Shown here one piece after another: positions 44,066-53,461 of a stretch of DNA of 64,000 nt. Within the stretch, counting starts at the first letter, position 1, and every line of letters begins with the position of its first letter. The DNA comes from JADKAV01 sp037046735. GTDB lineage: Bacteria; Actinomycetota; Actinomycetes; S36-B12; UBA10799. The translations under genes and the position numbers were made by a program. Below the pieces are notes generated by a model. That model had not been told where the DNA came from. It searched no databases and saw only the letters and a program-made list of their open reading frames with translations. The stretch is from positions 992,001-1,056,000 of the forward strand of contig JBAOHC010000027.1 in assembly GCA_037046735.1 (NCBI GenBank), read 5' to 3'.

Positions 44066-44713
44066 TCATGCGCCCTTCGCTGCGTCGCGGATGAGCACCA
44101 GCGCACCCTTCGGCCCGGGGACAGCGCCCTTGACCAGGATGAGGTTGCGGTCGGCGTCGACGGCGTGCACCGTCAGTCCCTGGGTGGTGACACGGTCGGA
44201 CCCCATACGTCCGGCCATGCTCAGACCCTTGAACACCCGGCCCGGAGTGGCACAGCCACCGATCGAGCCCGGCGAGCGATGCTTGCGCTGCACACCGTGG
44301 GAGGCACGCAACCCGTGGAAGCCATGACGCTTCATGACACCCGCGAATCCCTTGCCCTTGCTGGTGGCGGTCACGTCCACGATCTGCCCGGCCTCGAACA
44401 CATCGGCCTTCAGCTCCTGGCCGAGGGTGTATTCGCTGGCGTCTTCAGTGCGCACCTCGACCAGGTTGCGCCGCGGCGTCACCTCGGCCTTCTTGAAGTG
44501 CCCGGTGTCGGGCTTGTTGACCCGGCGCGGGTCAACGGCACCGAATGCGATCTGCACCGCGGAGTACCCGTCAGTCTCGGGCGTGCGGACCTGGGTCACC
44601 ACACACGGACCGGCTTCGATCACCGTGACCGGCACGATCCGGTTGTTGTCATCCCATACCTGGGTCATGCCGAGCTTGGTGCCCAGCAGCCCTTTGCGAG
44701 TTGTCGTCTTCAT
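44066..44713 (-). CDS. rplC: 50S ribosomal protein L3
   Basis: 215 residues: RKGLLGTKLGMTQVWDDNNR, GKGFAGVMKRHGFHGLRASH, GVQRKHRSPGSIGGCATPGR, KGLSMAGRMGSDRVT. Early 50S assembly protein close to the peptidyl-transferase centre. Confidence 0.98.
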   Translation of the reverse strand: MKTTTRKGLLGTKLGMTQVWDDNNRIVPVTVIEAGPCVVTQVRTPETDGYSAVQIAFGAVDPRRVNKPDTGHFKKAEVTPRRNLVEVRTEDASEYTLGQELKADVFEAGQIVDVTATSKGKGFAGVMKRHGFHGLRASHGVQRKHRSPGSIGGCATPGRVFKGLSMAGRMGSDRVTTQGLTVHAVDADRNLILVKGAVPGPKGALVLIRDAAKGA

Positions 44714-44723
44714 CAGTGGCGTC

Positions 44724-45032
44724 CTACAGCTTGATCTCGATCTCGACGCCGGCCGGCAGATCCAGCTTCATGAGCGAGTCCACGGTCTTCGGGGTCGGAT
44801 CGAGGATGTCGATGAGTCGTTTGTGGGTGCGCATCTCGAAGTGCTCGCGGCTGTCCTTGTACTTGTGCGGCGAGCGGATGACGCAGTAAACGTTCTTCTC
44901 CGTCGGCAGCGGCACAGGACCGGCGACTTTGGCACCCGTGCGCGAAACGGTGTCCACGATCGTCTTCGCCCACTTGTCGATGACTTCGTGATCATAGGCC
45001 TTGAGCCTGATGCGGATCTTCTGTCCCGCCAT
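44724..45032 (-). CDS. rpsJ: 30S ribosomal protein S10
   Basis: 102 residues: GQKIRIRLKAYDHEVIDKWA, VSRTGAKVAGPVPLPTEKNV, FEMRTHKRLIDILDPTPKTV. Also NusE in antitermination. First gene of the S10 operon, preceded by a purine-rich AGAAGAGGAAA stretch. The 140-nt gap to tuf contains tuf's terminator, so S10 should have its own promoter, which I could not identify. Confidence 0.98.
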   Translation of the reverse strand: MAGQKIRIRLKAYDHEVIDKWAKTIVDTVSRTGAKVAGPVPLPTEKNVYCVIRSPHKYKDSREHFEMRTHKRLIDILDPTPKTVDSLMKLDLPAGVEIEIKL

Positions 45033-45122
45033 GGCGCTTGTTTCCTCTTCTTCTTGCCGCTGTCGTGATCACCACCGGCAGGCTCGACGCCTGTCGCAGG
45101 TGACCCATGGTTGTGGAGCACG

Positions 45123-45154
45123 GGTCGGGGGCGAGGGATGCCTCACCCCCGACC
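45123..45154 (-). terminator. Terminator of tuf / str operon
   Basis: Perfect 9-bp arms GGTCGGGGG and CCCCCGACC with a 14-nt loop, 17 nt after the tuf stop. Confidence 0.75.
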
Positions 45155-45171
45155 GGGGGTAGTGCTGGTTA

Positions 45172-46365
45172 CTACTTGTTGATCTTTGTGACCCGGCCGG
45201 CGCCGACGGTGCGGCCACCTTCCCGGATCGCGAACCGCAGACCGTCCTCCATGGCGATCGGCTGGATCAACTGCACCGACATCTGGGTGTTGTCGCCGGG
45301 CATGACCATTTCGGTCCCCTCCGGCAACGTCACCACACCAGTCACGTCCGTGGTACGGAAGTAGAACTGCGGGCGGTAGTTGTTGAAGAACGGCGTGTGA
45401 CGGCCGCCCTCATCCTTGCTCAGGATGTAGACCTGAGCCTCGAACTCGGTGTGCGGGGTCACGCTACCGGGCTTGCAGATCACCATGCCGCGCTCAACAT
45501 CCTCGCGCTTGGTGCCGCGCAGGAGTAGCCCGACGTTCTCGCCGGCCTGACCCTCGTCGAGCAGCTTGCGGAACATCTCGATGCCGGTCACGGTCGTCTT
45601 GTGCGACGTGTCGCGGATGCCGATCATCTCGACCTCCTCGTTGACCTTGACGATCCCGCGCTCGATGCGCCCGGTCACCACGGTGCCACGACCGGTGATG
45701 GTGAACACATCCTCAACGGGCATCAGGAACGGCTTCTCGATCTCCCGCTCGGGAGTCGGGATGAACTCGTCCACCGCATCCATCAACTCGAGGATGCTCT
45801 CGCCCCACTTCTCGTCGCCATTCATGGCCGGGAAGGCAGCCACGCGCACCACGGGGGTGTCGTCGCCGGGGAACTCGTAGGTGGTCAGCAGTTCGCGGAC
45901 CTCCATGTCGACGAGCTCGAGGATCTCCTCGTCGTCGACCATGTCGCACTTGTTCAGGGCAACGACGATGCTCGGCACGCCGACCTGGCGGGCGAGCAGC
46001 ACGTGCTCCTTCGTCTGCGGCATCGGGCCGTCAGTGGCGGCGACCACGAGGATCGCACCGTCCATCTGAGCAGCACCGGTGATCATGTTCTTGATGTAGT
46101 CGGCGTGACCGGGGCAGTCCACGTGGGCATAGTGCCGGGCCTCGGTCTGGTACTCGACATGTGCGATCGAGATCGTGATCCCGCGCTGACGCTCCTCCGG
46201 GGCCTTGTCGATCATGTCGAAAGGCGTGAAGGGGTTCAGGTCGGGGTACTTGTCGTGCAGCACCTTGGTGATCGCCGCGGTCAGCGTCGTCTTTCCGTGG
46301 TCGATGTGACCAATGGTGCCGATGTTGACGTGGGGCTTCGTCCGCTCGAACTTCGCCTTCGCCAC
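45172..46365 (-). CDS. tuf: Elongation factor Tu
   Basis: 397 residues: G1 GHIDHGKTTL, G2 RGITISIAHVEYQ, G3 DCPGHADYIKNM, G4 NKCDMVDD, and domains 2–3 (GRGTVVTGRIERGIVKVNEE, PQFYFRTTDVTGVVTLPEGT). Delivers aminoacyl-tRNA. GTG 46365 is favoured by AGGAGG and the family start AKAKFERTKPHVN. Last gene of the str operon, 114 nt after fusA. Confidence 0.98.
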   Translation of the reverse strand: MAKAKFERTKPHVNIGTIGHIDHGKTTLTAAITKVLHDKYPDLNPFTPFDMIDKAPEERQRGITISIAHVEYQTEARHYAHVDCPGHADYIKNMITGAAQMDGAILVVAATDGPMPQTKEHVLLARQVGVPSIVVALNKCDMVDDEEILELVDMEVRELLTTYEFPGDDTPVVRVAAFPAMNGDEKWGESILELMDAVDEFIPTPEREIEKPFLMPVEDVFTITGRGTVVTGRIERGIVKVNEEVEMIGIRDTSHKTTVTGIEMFRKLLDEGQAGENVGLLLRGTKREDVERGMVICKPGSVTPHTEFEAQVYILSKDEGGRHTPFFNNYRPQFYFRTTDVTGVVTLPEGTEMVMPGDNTQMSVQLIQPIAMEDGLRFAIREGGRTVGAGRVTKINK

Positions 46366-46479
46366 TGCGGTCCTCCTATTGTGTCTGGACTGTGAGGCCG
46401 TCTCCGGTCGGATTCGGTCTCTCTGGGATTGTTTCCTGCAAGGGGTTCGCCTCAAACATCGAGACGCTGACGTTCGGGA

Positions 46480-48582
46480 CTATTCCCCGCGCGCCTTGGC
46501 AATGATTTCCTCCGCGACATTGTTCGGAACCTGCGCGTAGGAGTCGAACTGCATGCTGTAACTCGCCCGGCCCTGGGTCTTGCTCCGCAGATCTCCGACA
46601 TAGCCGAACATCTCCGACAGGGGGACGAGCGCTTTGACGACGCGGGCACCCATCCGCTCCTCCATGGCCTGAATCTGGCCACGGCGGGAGTTGAGGTCAC
46701 CGATCACGTCTCCCATGAAGTCGTCCGGAGTGGTGACCTCGACGGCCATCATGGGCTCCAGCAACACGGGTTTCGCCCTCCGAGCGGCCTCCTTGAAGGC
46801 CATCGAACCGGCGATCTTGAACGCCAACTCCGAGGAGTCGACGTCGTGGTAGGCACCGTCGATCAAGGTCACCTTCAGGTCGACCATCGGGTAGCCGGCG
46901 AGCACGCCGGTGGCCATGGCCTCCTGGCAGCCGGCGTCCACGCTGGGGATGTACTCCCGCGGGATGCGACCACCGGTGATCTTGTTGACGAACTCGTAGC
47001 CGTTCTCCTTCTTGGCCTCCGACTCCGAGTCGGCGTTCGGAGCCAGCGCGATGATCACGCGGCCGAACTGTCCCGATCCACCCGTCTGCTTCTTGTGGGT
47101 GTACTCGACCTTCGGAACCTCCAGGGTGACCGTCTCGCGGTAGGCCACCTGCGGCTTGCCGACGTTGGCCTCCACCCGGAACTCGCGGCGCATCCGGTCG
47201 ACGAGGACCTCAAGGTGCAACTCGCCCATACCGGCGATGATGGTCTGCCCGGTCTCCTCGTCGGTGTGGACGCGGAAGGTCGGGTCCTCCTCAGCCAGAC
47301 GCTGGATGGCGGTGGCCAGTTTGTCCTGATCGCCCTTGGTCTTGGGCTCGATGGCGACCTCGATGACCGGCGCGGGGAAGGTCATGGACTCCAACACGAT
47401 CGGCTTCGCCGGGTCGCACAGCGTCTCACCCGTGGTGGTGTCCTTCAGACCCATCACTGCGACGATCTCGCCGGCGCCGACGCTGGCGATCTCCTCGCGC
47501 TTGTTCGCGTGCATTCGGTAGATCTTGCCGATGCGCTCCTTGCGGTCCTTCACGCTGTTCAGCACCTGGGTGCCGGCATTGAGCACCCCGGAGTAGATCC
47601 GGATGTACGTCAGCTTGCCGAGGTGGGGATCAGCGGCGATCTTGAAGGCGAGCGCGGCGAACGGCTCGTCATCGCTGGGCTTGCGTTCGAGTTCGACGCT
47701 CTCGTCGTTCGGCTTGTGACCGGTGACGGCCTGCACGTCCAACGGAGTGGGCAGGTAAGCGACAACGGCGTCCAGCATCGGCTGAACACCCTTGTTCTTG
47801 AACGCCGAACCGGTCAGGACCGGAGTCAGGTTGCCGGCCAGGGTGGCGCGTCGGATGCCCTGCTGGATCTGCTCCTCGCTGGGCTCCTCGCCCTCGAGGT
47901 ACATGTGCATGATCTCGTCATCGCCCTCAGCGAGGGTCTCGATCAGTTTCTCGCGGTACTCCACGGCCTGGTCGGCCAACTCGGCCGGGATGTCCTCCAG
48001 GACGTAGTCCTCGCCGATCTGGGTCTCGCCGCGCCACATCATGGCTTTCATACGCACGAGGTCGATGAGGCCGATGAAGTCCGACTCGGCACCGATCGGC
48101 AGCTGCAGCACCAGGGGGGTGGCACTGAGCCGGCTGACGATGGTGTCGACACAGAAGAAGAAGTCCGCTCCGGTCCGGTCGAGCTTGTTGACGAAACAGA
48201 TGCGCGGGACGCCGTACTTGTCAGCCTGGCGCCACACCGTCTCGGACTGCGGTTCCACACCGGCCACACCGTCAAACACCGCAACCGCACCGTCGAGCAC
48301 CCGCAGCGACCGCTCCACCTCAACGGTGAAGTCGACGTGCCCGGGGGTGTCGATGATGTTGATCTGGGTGCCCTTCCACTCACAGGTGGTGGCTGCCGAG
48401 GTGATCGTGATGCCGCGCTCTTGCTCCTGCTCCATCCAGTCCATGGTGGCCGCGCCGTCGTGGACCTCACCGATCTTGTAGTTGATACCGGTGTAGAAGA
48501 GGATCCGCTCGGTGGTCGTCGTCTTGCCGGCATCGATGTGAGCCATGATGCCGATGTTGCGTACGTGGTTGAGGTCTGCCAT
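46480..48582 (-). CDS. fusA: Elongation factor G
   Basis: 700 residues: AHIDAGKTTTTERILFYTG (G1), ITITSAATTCEW (G2), DTPGHVDFTVEVERSL (G3), NKLDRTGADF (G4), and domains III–V through GDLNSRRGQIQAMEERMGAR. Catalyses translocation. Full length, no unusual features. Confidence 0.99.
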   Translation of the reverse strand: MADLNHVRNIGIMAHIDAGKTTTTERILFYTGINYKIGEVHDGAATMDWMEQEQERGITITSAATTCEWKGTQINIIDTPGHVDFTVEVERSLRVLDGAVAVFDGVAGVEPQSETVWRQADKYGVPRICFVNKLDRTGADFFFCVDTIVSRLSATPLVLQLPIGAESDFIGLIDLVRMKAMMWRGETQIGEDYVLEDIPAELADQAVEYREKLIETLAEGDDEIMHMYLEGEEPSEEQIQQGIRRATLAGNLTPVLTGSAFKNKGVQPMLDAVVAYLPTPLDVQAVTGHKPNDESVELERKPSDDEPFAALAFKIAADPHLGKLTYIRIYSGVLNAGTQVLNSVKDRKERIGKIYRMHANKREEIASVGAGEIVAVMGLKDTTTGETLCDPAKPIVLESMTFPAPVIEVAIEPKTKGDQDKLATAIQRLAEEDPTFRVHTDEETGQTIIAGMGELHLEVLVDRMRREFRVEANVGKPQVAYRETVTLEVPKVEYTHKKQTGGSGQFGRVIIALAPNADSESEAKKENGYEFVNKITGGRIPREYIPSVDAGCQEAMATGVLAGYPMVDLKVTLIDGAYHDVDSSELAFKIAGSMAFKEAARRAKPVLLEPMMAVEVTTPDDFMGDVIGDLNSRRGQIQAMEERMGARVVKALVPLSEMFGYVGDLRSKTQGRASYSMQFDSYAQVPNNVAEEIIAKARGE

Positions 48583-48596
48583 AAGTCGTCGCTCCC

Positions 48597-49067
48597 CTAC
48601 CAGCGGTAGTGCGCGAAGGCCTTGTTGGCCTCGGCCATCTTGTGGGTGTCCTCGCGCTTCTTGACGCTTGCGCCCAGGCCATTGCTGGCATCGAGCAGCT
48701 CGTTGGTCAGGCGCTCGGTCATGGTCTTCTCACGACGCTGGCGCGAGTACTGCACCAGCCAGCGCAGGGCCAGGGTGTTGCTGCGCCCGGAGCGCACCTC
48801 CACCGGCACCTGGTAGGTGGCGCCACCGACGCGGCGGCTGCGCACCTCAAGGGTCGGCCGGATGTTGTCCAGCGCGCGCTTGAGCGTGACCAGCGGGTCC
48901 TGGCCCGACTTCTCGCGGCAGCCCTCGAGGGCGCCGTAGACGATGGACTCGGCGGTGCTCTTCTTGCCGTCGAGCAGAACCTTGTTCACCAGTTGCGTGA
49001 CGAGTGCCGATTCGTAAACCGGGTCGACGACGATGGCGCGCTTGCCAGCGGGTCCCTTGCGAGGCAT
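48597..49067 (-). CDS. rpsG: 30S ribosomal protein S7
   Basis: 156 residues: PRKGPAGKRAIVVDPVYESA, LVTQLVNKVLLDGKKSTAES, ALDNIRPTLEVRSRRVGGAT, and the C-terminal NKAFAHYRW. Nucleates 30S head assembly and is the str-operon repressor in E. coli. Start overlaps the rpsL stop by one base. Confidence 0.98.
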   Translation of the reverse strand: MPRKGPAGKRAIVVDPVYESALVTQLVNKVLLDGKKSTAESIVYGALEGCREKSGQDPLVTLKRALDNIRPTLEVRSRRVGGATYQVPVEVRSGRSNTLALRWLVQYSRQRREKTMTERLTNELLDASNGLGASVKKREDTHKMAEANKAFAHYRW

Positions 49068-49441
49068 CAGCCCTTCTCCTTCTTCGCGCCGTAGCGGCTA
49101 CGAGCCTGCTTACGGTTCTTCACGCCCTGCGTGTCCAGCGCACCGCGCACGACCTTGTAACGCACACCGGGCAGGTCCTTCACACGACCGCCACGCACGA
49201 GCACGATCGAGTGCTCCTGCAGGTTGTGTCCCACACCGGGGATGTAGGCCGTGACCTCGATCTGGCTGGTCAGACGCACACGGGCAACCTTGCGCAGTGC
49301 GGAGTTCGGCTTCTTGGGGGTCGTCGTGTAGACACGCGTGCAGACCCCGCGGCGCTGGGGGCTTCCCTTCAGCGCAGGGGTCTTGTTCTTAGAGACCTTG
49401 TCCTGCCGGCCCTTGCGGACCAACTGCTGGATCGTTGGCAC
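49067..49441 (-). CDS. rpsL: 30S ribosomal protein S12
   Basis: 124 residues: PTIQQLVRKGRQDKVSKNKT, the decoding loops TTPKKPNSALRKVARVRLTS and PGVGHNLQEHSIVLVRGGRV, GVRYKVVRGALDTQGVKNRK. The lysines whose mutation gives streptomycin resistance are the wild-type ones (TTPKKPNS, here with K at the first position). Begins at GTG 49441 after GGAGACGTA. First gene of the str operon. Confidence 0.98.
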   Translation of the reverse strand: MPTIQQLVRKGRQDKVSKNKTPALKGSPQRRGVCTRVYTTTPKKPNSALRKVARVRLTSQIEVTAYIPGVGHNLQEHSIVLVRGGRVKDLPGVRYKVVRGALDTQGVKNRKQARSRYGAKKEKG

Positions 49442-49583
49442 TACGTCTCCGCTCTTTCGATCGGTGGTCTGTGTGGTGCCGGGTTGGCACCTGCTGTCCG
49501 TTTCGTCCGGTTCCTCCGACCCACGCGGTCGGGCGTGTCGGGCTCTTCACCACATCACACTCGACCAGGTTGGGGGTCGGGGC

Positions 49584-49660
49584 TAGTCCCTCGGCCGCTC
49601 ATAGCGCAAGCCAACCCGCCAGCCGCTGGGGCCGATGCGTTGGTTGGCTCGAAGGGACTA
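49584..49660 (-). promoter_or_regulatory. Candidate structured RNA leader of the str operon
   Basis: Transcribed on the minus strand. Outer stem TAGTCCCT/AGGGACTA (49653–49660 with 49584–49591) encloses AGCCAACC/GGTTGGCT (49642–49649 with 49609–49616), and inside that CCAG/CTGG around CGG. The two long stems are perfectly paired and nested. Possible S7- or S12-responsive regulatory leader; unproven. Confidence 0.5.
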
Positions 49661-49695
49661 ACTGCGGTGTCCGGACGTCCCAGACACAACTCAAA

Positions 49696-49725
49696 ACGAT
49701 ACCGGATGGGCTTTGCGTGGGTCAA
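49696..49725 (-). promoter_or_regulatory. Promoter of the str operon (rpsL-rpsG-fusA-tuf)
   Basis: TTGACC (49725–49720) and TATCGT (49701–49696) with an 18-bp spacer on the minus strand, about 250 nt before rpsL. Confidence 0.6.
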
Positions 49726-49826
49726 AGGGGGTTGGCTACTTACTTCGCGTGATCGACGTGATCTTGGTTACATGGGGGTTCGGGGGGCGTCAACCGCGCA
49801 AATCCGTTCATGACCGACAGCGGTTC

Positions 49827-49871
49827 GGCAGAAGGTGCGAATTCCCACGGCGTGTCCAGACAACAACCGCC
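49827..49871 (+). repeat. 45-bp dispersed repeat, copy B
   Basis: Matches copy A (12140–12184, opposite strand) in register without gaps. Located between the S55-gene stop and the str promoter. Confidence 0.7.
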
Positions 49872-49919
49872 CCATTGCTCACCGGGCGCCGCGCGGGGTG
49901 AAACTGCCGAACGATGGCC

Positions 49920-52710
49920 CTACCGGACTCGCACCGGCGCGCTGACCGCCGCATCGAAACGATGTTGCTGCCCGAAGGCGAACCGGTACCTGCCCGGCTT
50001 CAAAGCCCGCGCCCAACTCATCTTCGGTGGGGACATCCGGCGCACCCCGCCGACCGACAGCCACTGCCCGGCCTGCAGCTTCTGCACGGTGAACCGCAGT
50101 GGGATGGGTGGCAGAGCCGCCACCGATGCCCGGCCCCGGCCACCCCGCGCCCGCGTGATCGTGATGGTCGCTGAAGAGACGGTGACCGTATCCCGGGCCA
50201 CCGCCTGAACACCGCGCTGTTTGGGCACCGTCACGCGATAGTCACCGTTGGCCAGCCAGACCCGCACGGTCTTGCCCAACCTGCCACTGGCCGCTGGCTC
50301 CCAGCGGTCATTGGTGCGTCGCTGCACCCGGTACTGAACACCGGTGACCGCCCGGCCCCGACTGTCGCGCAGGCCGACAGTGACGTTGCCCTTGACACTC
50401 GGCTTGGCATCGGGATTGATCACCAGGGTCTGCGCACGCAGCGTCGTCGCGGAACTCTTGGCCGCCGTGAACCGCGCAGTGCCAGGCAGCACCGCGCGCA
50501 CCTTGACTGTCGCTGGCCCCGTGCGCCAGGTGAGCCGGGTCGTTCCGTCGGCGCCGAGAACGCCTGTCGTCACGTCCTGCCACGACCCGTTGCGCTTGGC
50601 TTGCACGCTGACGGCAGAACCAGCGACCGCAGGCACGCTGCTCACGTCCAGGCGCCAGCCGGCCCCGCGGCGCACGCCCTCGATGTCGACCGGCGCCGAC
50701 ACCGCCACATCAGTCGTGGAACTCCACCCCAGCACCTCCGCCGAACCGGGCCAGGACGCCCGGTAGGTGGTGTTCGCCTGCGCGGTGACCCCGAAAGTGG
50801 CCGCCGTGAAACCGTCGGGACTGGTCACCATCGGGCTGGTTCCCACCGGCTGCCACGTGGTGGCACCGCCCACCCGCTGTTCGAGGGTGATGGTGGCACC
50901 GATGGGCACGCTGGTGGGAGCCGCGGTCAGGGTGACCGGATCGCCGATCATCGCCTGCGAGACGTCCGCGACGAGTTGTCCGGAGGCCACCTGCGGGAAG
51001 GCGCCGCCCTCCAGATAGAAGTCGGTACTGGCCCGACCGACCTCGACCGGGTTGCCACTGGCATCCGACATGCTCAGCAGGATCTGGTTGTTCGACGGGA
51101 CGCTGTTGATCCAGTCGACAAGGGCACCCAGCGACCCGACGGTGGGGATGGTGAAGTCCTCACCTGCATATGTACTGCCGGCCTCCACGGACAGTCCAGC
51201 GTCAACGACGGCCTGGTTCGGGACTGTGAAGGTCACGGGCACCTCCACAGCCGCCCCGCCCGCCAGCTGAAGGATCACTGTGACGGTGTTCTGTCCAGTC
51301 TGCAGCGGCCCCCCACGGACGCCGACAATGGCGGCGGTACGGCTCGTCTTCTCGATCGCAGCGTCAACGTGCACCGACTCGATGTCGGCGGTGATGCCCG
51401 GCACTGATTGCAGCCACCCCACCATGTTGTAGGCGTCGAGCCCAGTGACCCCGAGTACGTCGGCAGCGCTCCAGACGTCGGGTCGGGTGATCGTGTACGA
51501 GCCCACCTTCACGGTCGTCGTCGTGCGCGCGCTGCCCGCCATGGCGGCCTGATTGGCCAGCCGGTAAACGGGCTCCACCACAGCCATCTCCGCCGCACTG
51601 GGGCCGTAGCCCGCGTCAAAAGCGCCGCGGGCGATCTGGGTGGCGGCTGTTCCGCTACGCGTCCCACCGGCCACGATCGTGATGTCGGCGGTGGCCGGGA
51701 CGCTGTGGGTGGTGGCGTTGAGGTCCACGCCGACCCCCGCGGAGCGGTCCTGCGTCAGCGACCCCTGCAACTGCCCTGGACAGCCCACTTTGAAGGCTGC
51801 CTGACTGCTGCCCCAGATGCCACTGATCCAGGCATTGGTCGCGAACAGGTCCGTCTGACCCAGCCACTCCATGGGGTGACCGAAGGCCATGGCCGTGCCG
51901 CCGTCGACGTAGGTGACGGTGCCGTAGCCGCCGACCTCCACCGAACCCGTGGTGAAGTAGACGCCGATCGACCCTCCGGGCTGGTAGGGGGCGCTGAAGC
52001 CGGCCCGCGTGCATTGGCCATCTCCGCCGGGCAGCACCAGGGCGCCTTTGCCGGTCGCCGTGCGGGCAAAGCGCTTGAAGGCGGGGCTCGCCGCCGGCAC
52101 CCCCGAGACCTGTAGCCCGAACAGGGGTCGCAGCGTCACGGTGTCAGCGGCGGCCGCCGCCCGCGCAGTGGCGCTGACCCGCACGGAGCGGATGGTCCGC
52201 CCCTCGAGCACCACGGCCCGATCCAGGGCGAGCGTGGCATTGCTGGCCGGCGGGAATTCGTTCTGCGTGGCGATCATGTACTCGATCGGAGTGGCCAGGC
52301 CCGAGCCCGTTGATCGTGAACTCGTACCCGTAGCTCAGCGCGCCGATCATCTTGTCGGTGCCGCCGTCCTTGATGAACAGCGGCGACCCGCTCATGCCCG
52401 CGGCGATGTTGCCGATGCTGCTCATCAGCGGATCGGTCATGTCCGCCCGGAACATGATCAGGGCGCCATCCGGTCCGGTGCGGTCTGCCACGGCCAGGAC
52501 GGTCATGGGCACCTGGACCGGTGACTGCTGAGCGAGCGTGGGCCCGCCGGGCACCGTCAGGAAATAGCCCGGGATGCCGTTGGGACTGGCGTCCAGCAGC
52601 GTTCGCAACTGGTCCAGCCCCACGATGGTGGGTGGTGAGGCCTGGGCGGGGACCGACAAGGTCCCGAACGCCATTGCCAGACCGATGATCAACGTGATGA
52701 GACGGCGCAT
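49920..52710 (-). CDS. Secreted SpoIVB-type (peptidase S55) domain protein with Ig/FN3-like repeats; frameshifted
   Basis: ATG 52710 with a GGGGG stretch upstream begins a signal peptide (RRLITLIIGLAMAFGTLSV, cleaved after PAQA). The S55 serine-protease motif NIAAGMSGSPLF and GALSYGYEF follow, then the frame breaks near 52300: removing one G from GGGCTCGGGCC joins NGLG to LATPIEYMIATQNEF. The second frame carries the paired S55 motif DGGTAMAFGHPMEW and several beta-sandwich repeats ending at 49920. Intact length would be about 929 residues. SpoIVB cleaves SpoIVFA during sporulation, but S55 domains also occur in non-sporulating actinobacteria; substrate unknown. The indel may be a sequencing error. 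Confidence 0.7.
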
Positions 52711-52790
52711 GGCCAACCCCCTGGTCGCGGTGCCCCCACAGTAGCCACCCCTGCGTAGCGGGTGCGCGGCAGCGGCGGTGCGCTCTCGAC

Positions 52791-53078
52791 CTACTCGCCA
52801 CCGGCCTCCCAGCGGAAGACCTCCGGTGGCACATCGGCCGACCACCGCAGCGCGTCGAACGGGCAGATGTCCACACACAAGCCACACATCATGCATGTGC
52901 GGTAGTCGATCCCGAACGCGTCCAGCACCAGCCGAGACCGGCGCCGGCCCGCCTCCTGCTCGACCTCCAGATGAGCGCTCAGATCCATGCACCACACCGG
53001 GCAGGCCCGGATGCACAACATGCAACTCGTGCAGTTCGCCGCGATCAACTCGATACTGGCGTGCGGTGTCACTGCCAT
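52791..53078 (-). CDS. 2[4Fe-4S] ferredoxin subunit, NuoI/HycF-like
   Basis: 95 residues with two tetranuclear cluster motifs: NCTSCMLCIRACPVWCMDL and DYRTCMMCGLCVDICPFDAL, 8 ligands all present. The spacing and the LVLDAFGIDY linker resemble NuoI of complex I and HycF-type hydrogenase subunits rather than free ferredoxins. Start ATG 53078 overlaps the NuoC-like stop by 10 nt. Last gene of the GspE–NuoB–NuoC–NuoI-like run. Probable role: electron wire to an Fe-S partner such as ferredoxin. Confidence 0.8.
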   Translation of the reverse strand: MAVTPHASIELIAANCTSCMLCIRACPVWCMDLSAHLEVEQEAGRRRSRLVLDAFGIDYRTCMMCGLCVDICPFDALRWSADVPPEVFRWEAGGE

Positions 53079-53461
53079 GGTGTGCCCGGAGGTTCTTGGA
53101 CCCGGCGGGGTTTGGCCGGATCGATGGCACCGGGCCACGGCTGGTCCACCCGGGCCGACAGCGGGGTCTGTTTACGCAATGGCGGCGCCACCCCCGGCGG
53201 CAGGAGCAGCGGCTCGGACGCCCCGTGACCGAAGGTGATGCCGAACATCTCAGCGGTCTCCCGCTCATGCCAGCCCGCGCTGGCGAAGATGTCCGCGATG
53301 GATTCCACAGGTGCGGGAGCACTCAGCAGCCGCATGTCACTGGGCCGCTCACTGGACACCAGGCACGCCGTCACGGTCAGCGGATCATCGCTGGCCGACA
53401 GCCAGTCGAGGACGTCGTAACCCTCGCCCACAGCAGCCAGAACCTGCTCACGCCAGGTCAT
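53069..53461 (-). CDS. NADH-quinone oxidoreductase 30-kDa subunit-like (NuoC)
   Basis: 130 residues. The NuoC signature is clear: ADIFASAGWHERETAEMFGI, GHGASEPLLLPPGVAPPLRK and the acidic/proline tail PWPGAIDPAKPRRVQEPPG. In complex I and group 4 hydrogenases this subunit lies against NuoB and NuoD. The N-terminal half is shorter than in classical NuoC. ATG 53461 overlaps the NuoB-like stop (ATGA), indicating co-translation. Confidence 0.8.
   Translation of the reverse strand: MTWREQVLAAVGEGYDVLDWLSASDDPLTVTACLVSSERPSDMRLLSAPAPVESIADIFASAGWHERETAEMFGITFGHGASEPLLLPPGVAPPLRKQTPLSARVDQPWPGAIDPAKPRRVQEPPGTPWQ

Larger units (their letters stand above)
49442..49919. other. 478-nt intergenic region: str promoter, structured leader, 45-bp repeat
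   Basis: No credible gene. Contents from right to left: the tail of the S55-gene downstream region, repeat copy B (49827–49871), the str promoter (49696–49725) and a leader of about 250 nt with nested stems. A further small hairpin (CCGAC/GTCGG, about 49516–49532) lies nearer rpsL. Confidence 0.6.

Noticed and set aside
46846..48609. Plus-strand frame of 587 codons opposite fusA
   Set aside because: Shadow of EF-G; Leu/Val/Asp/Gly/His-rich with no motifs.
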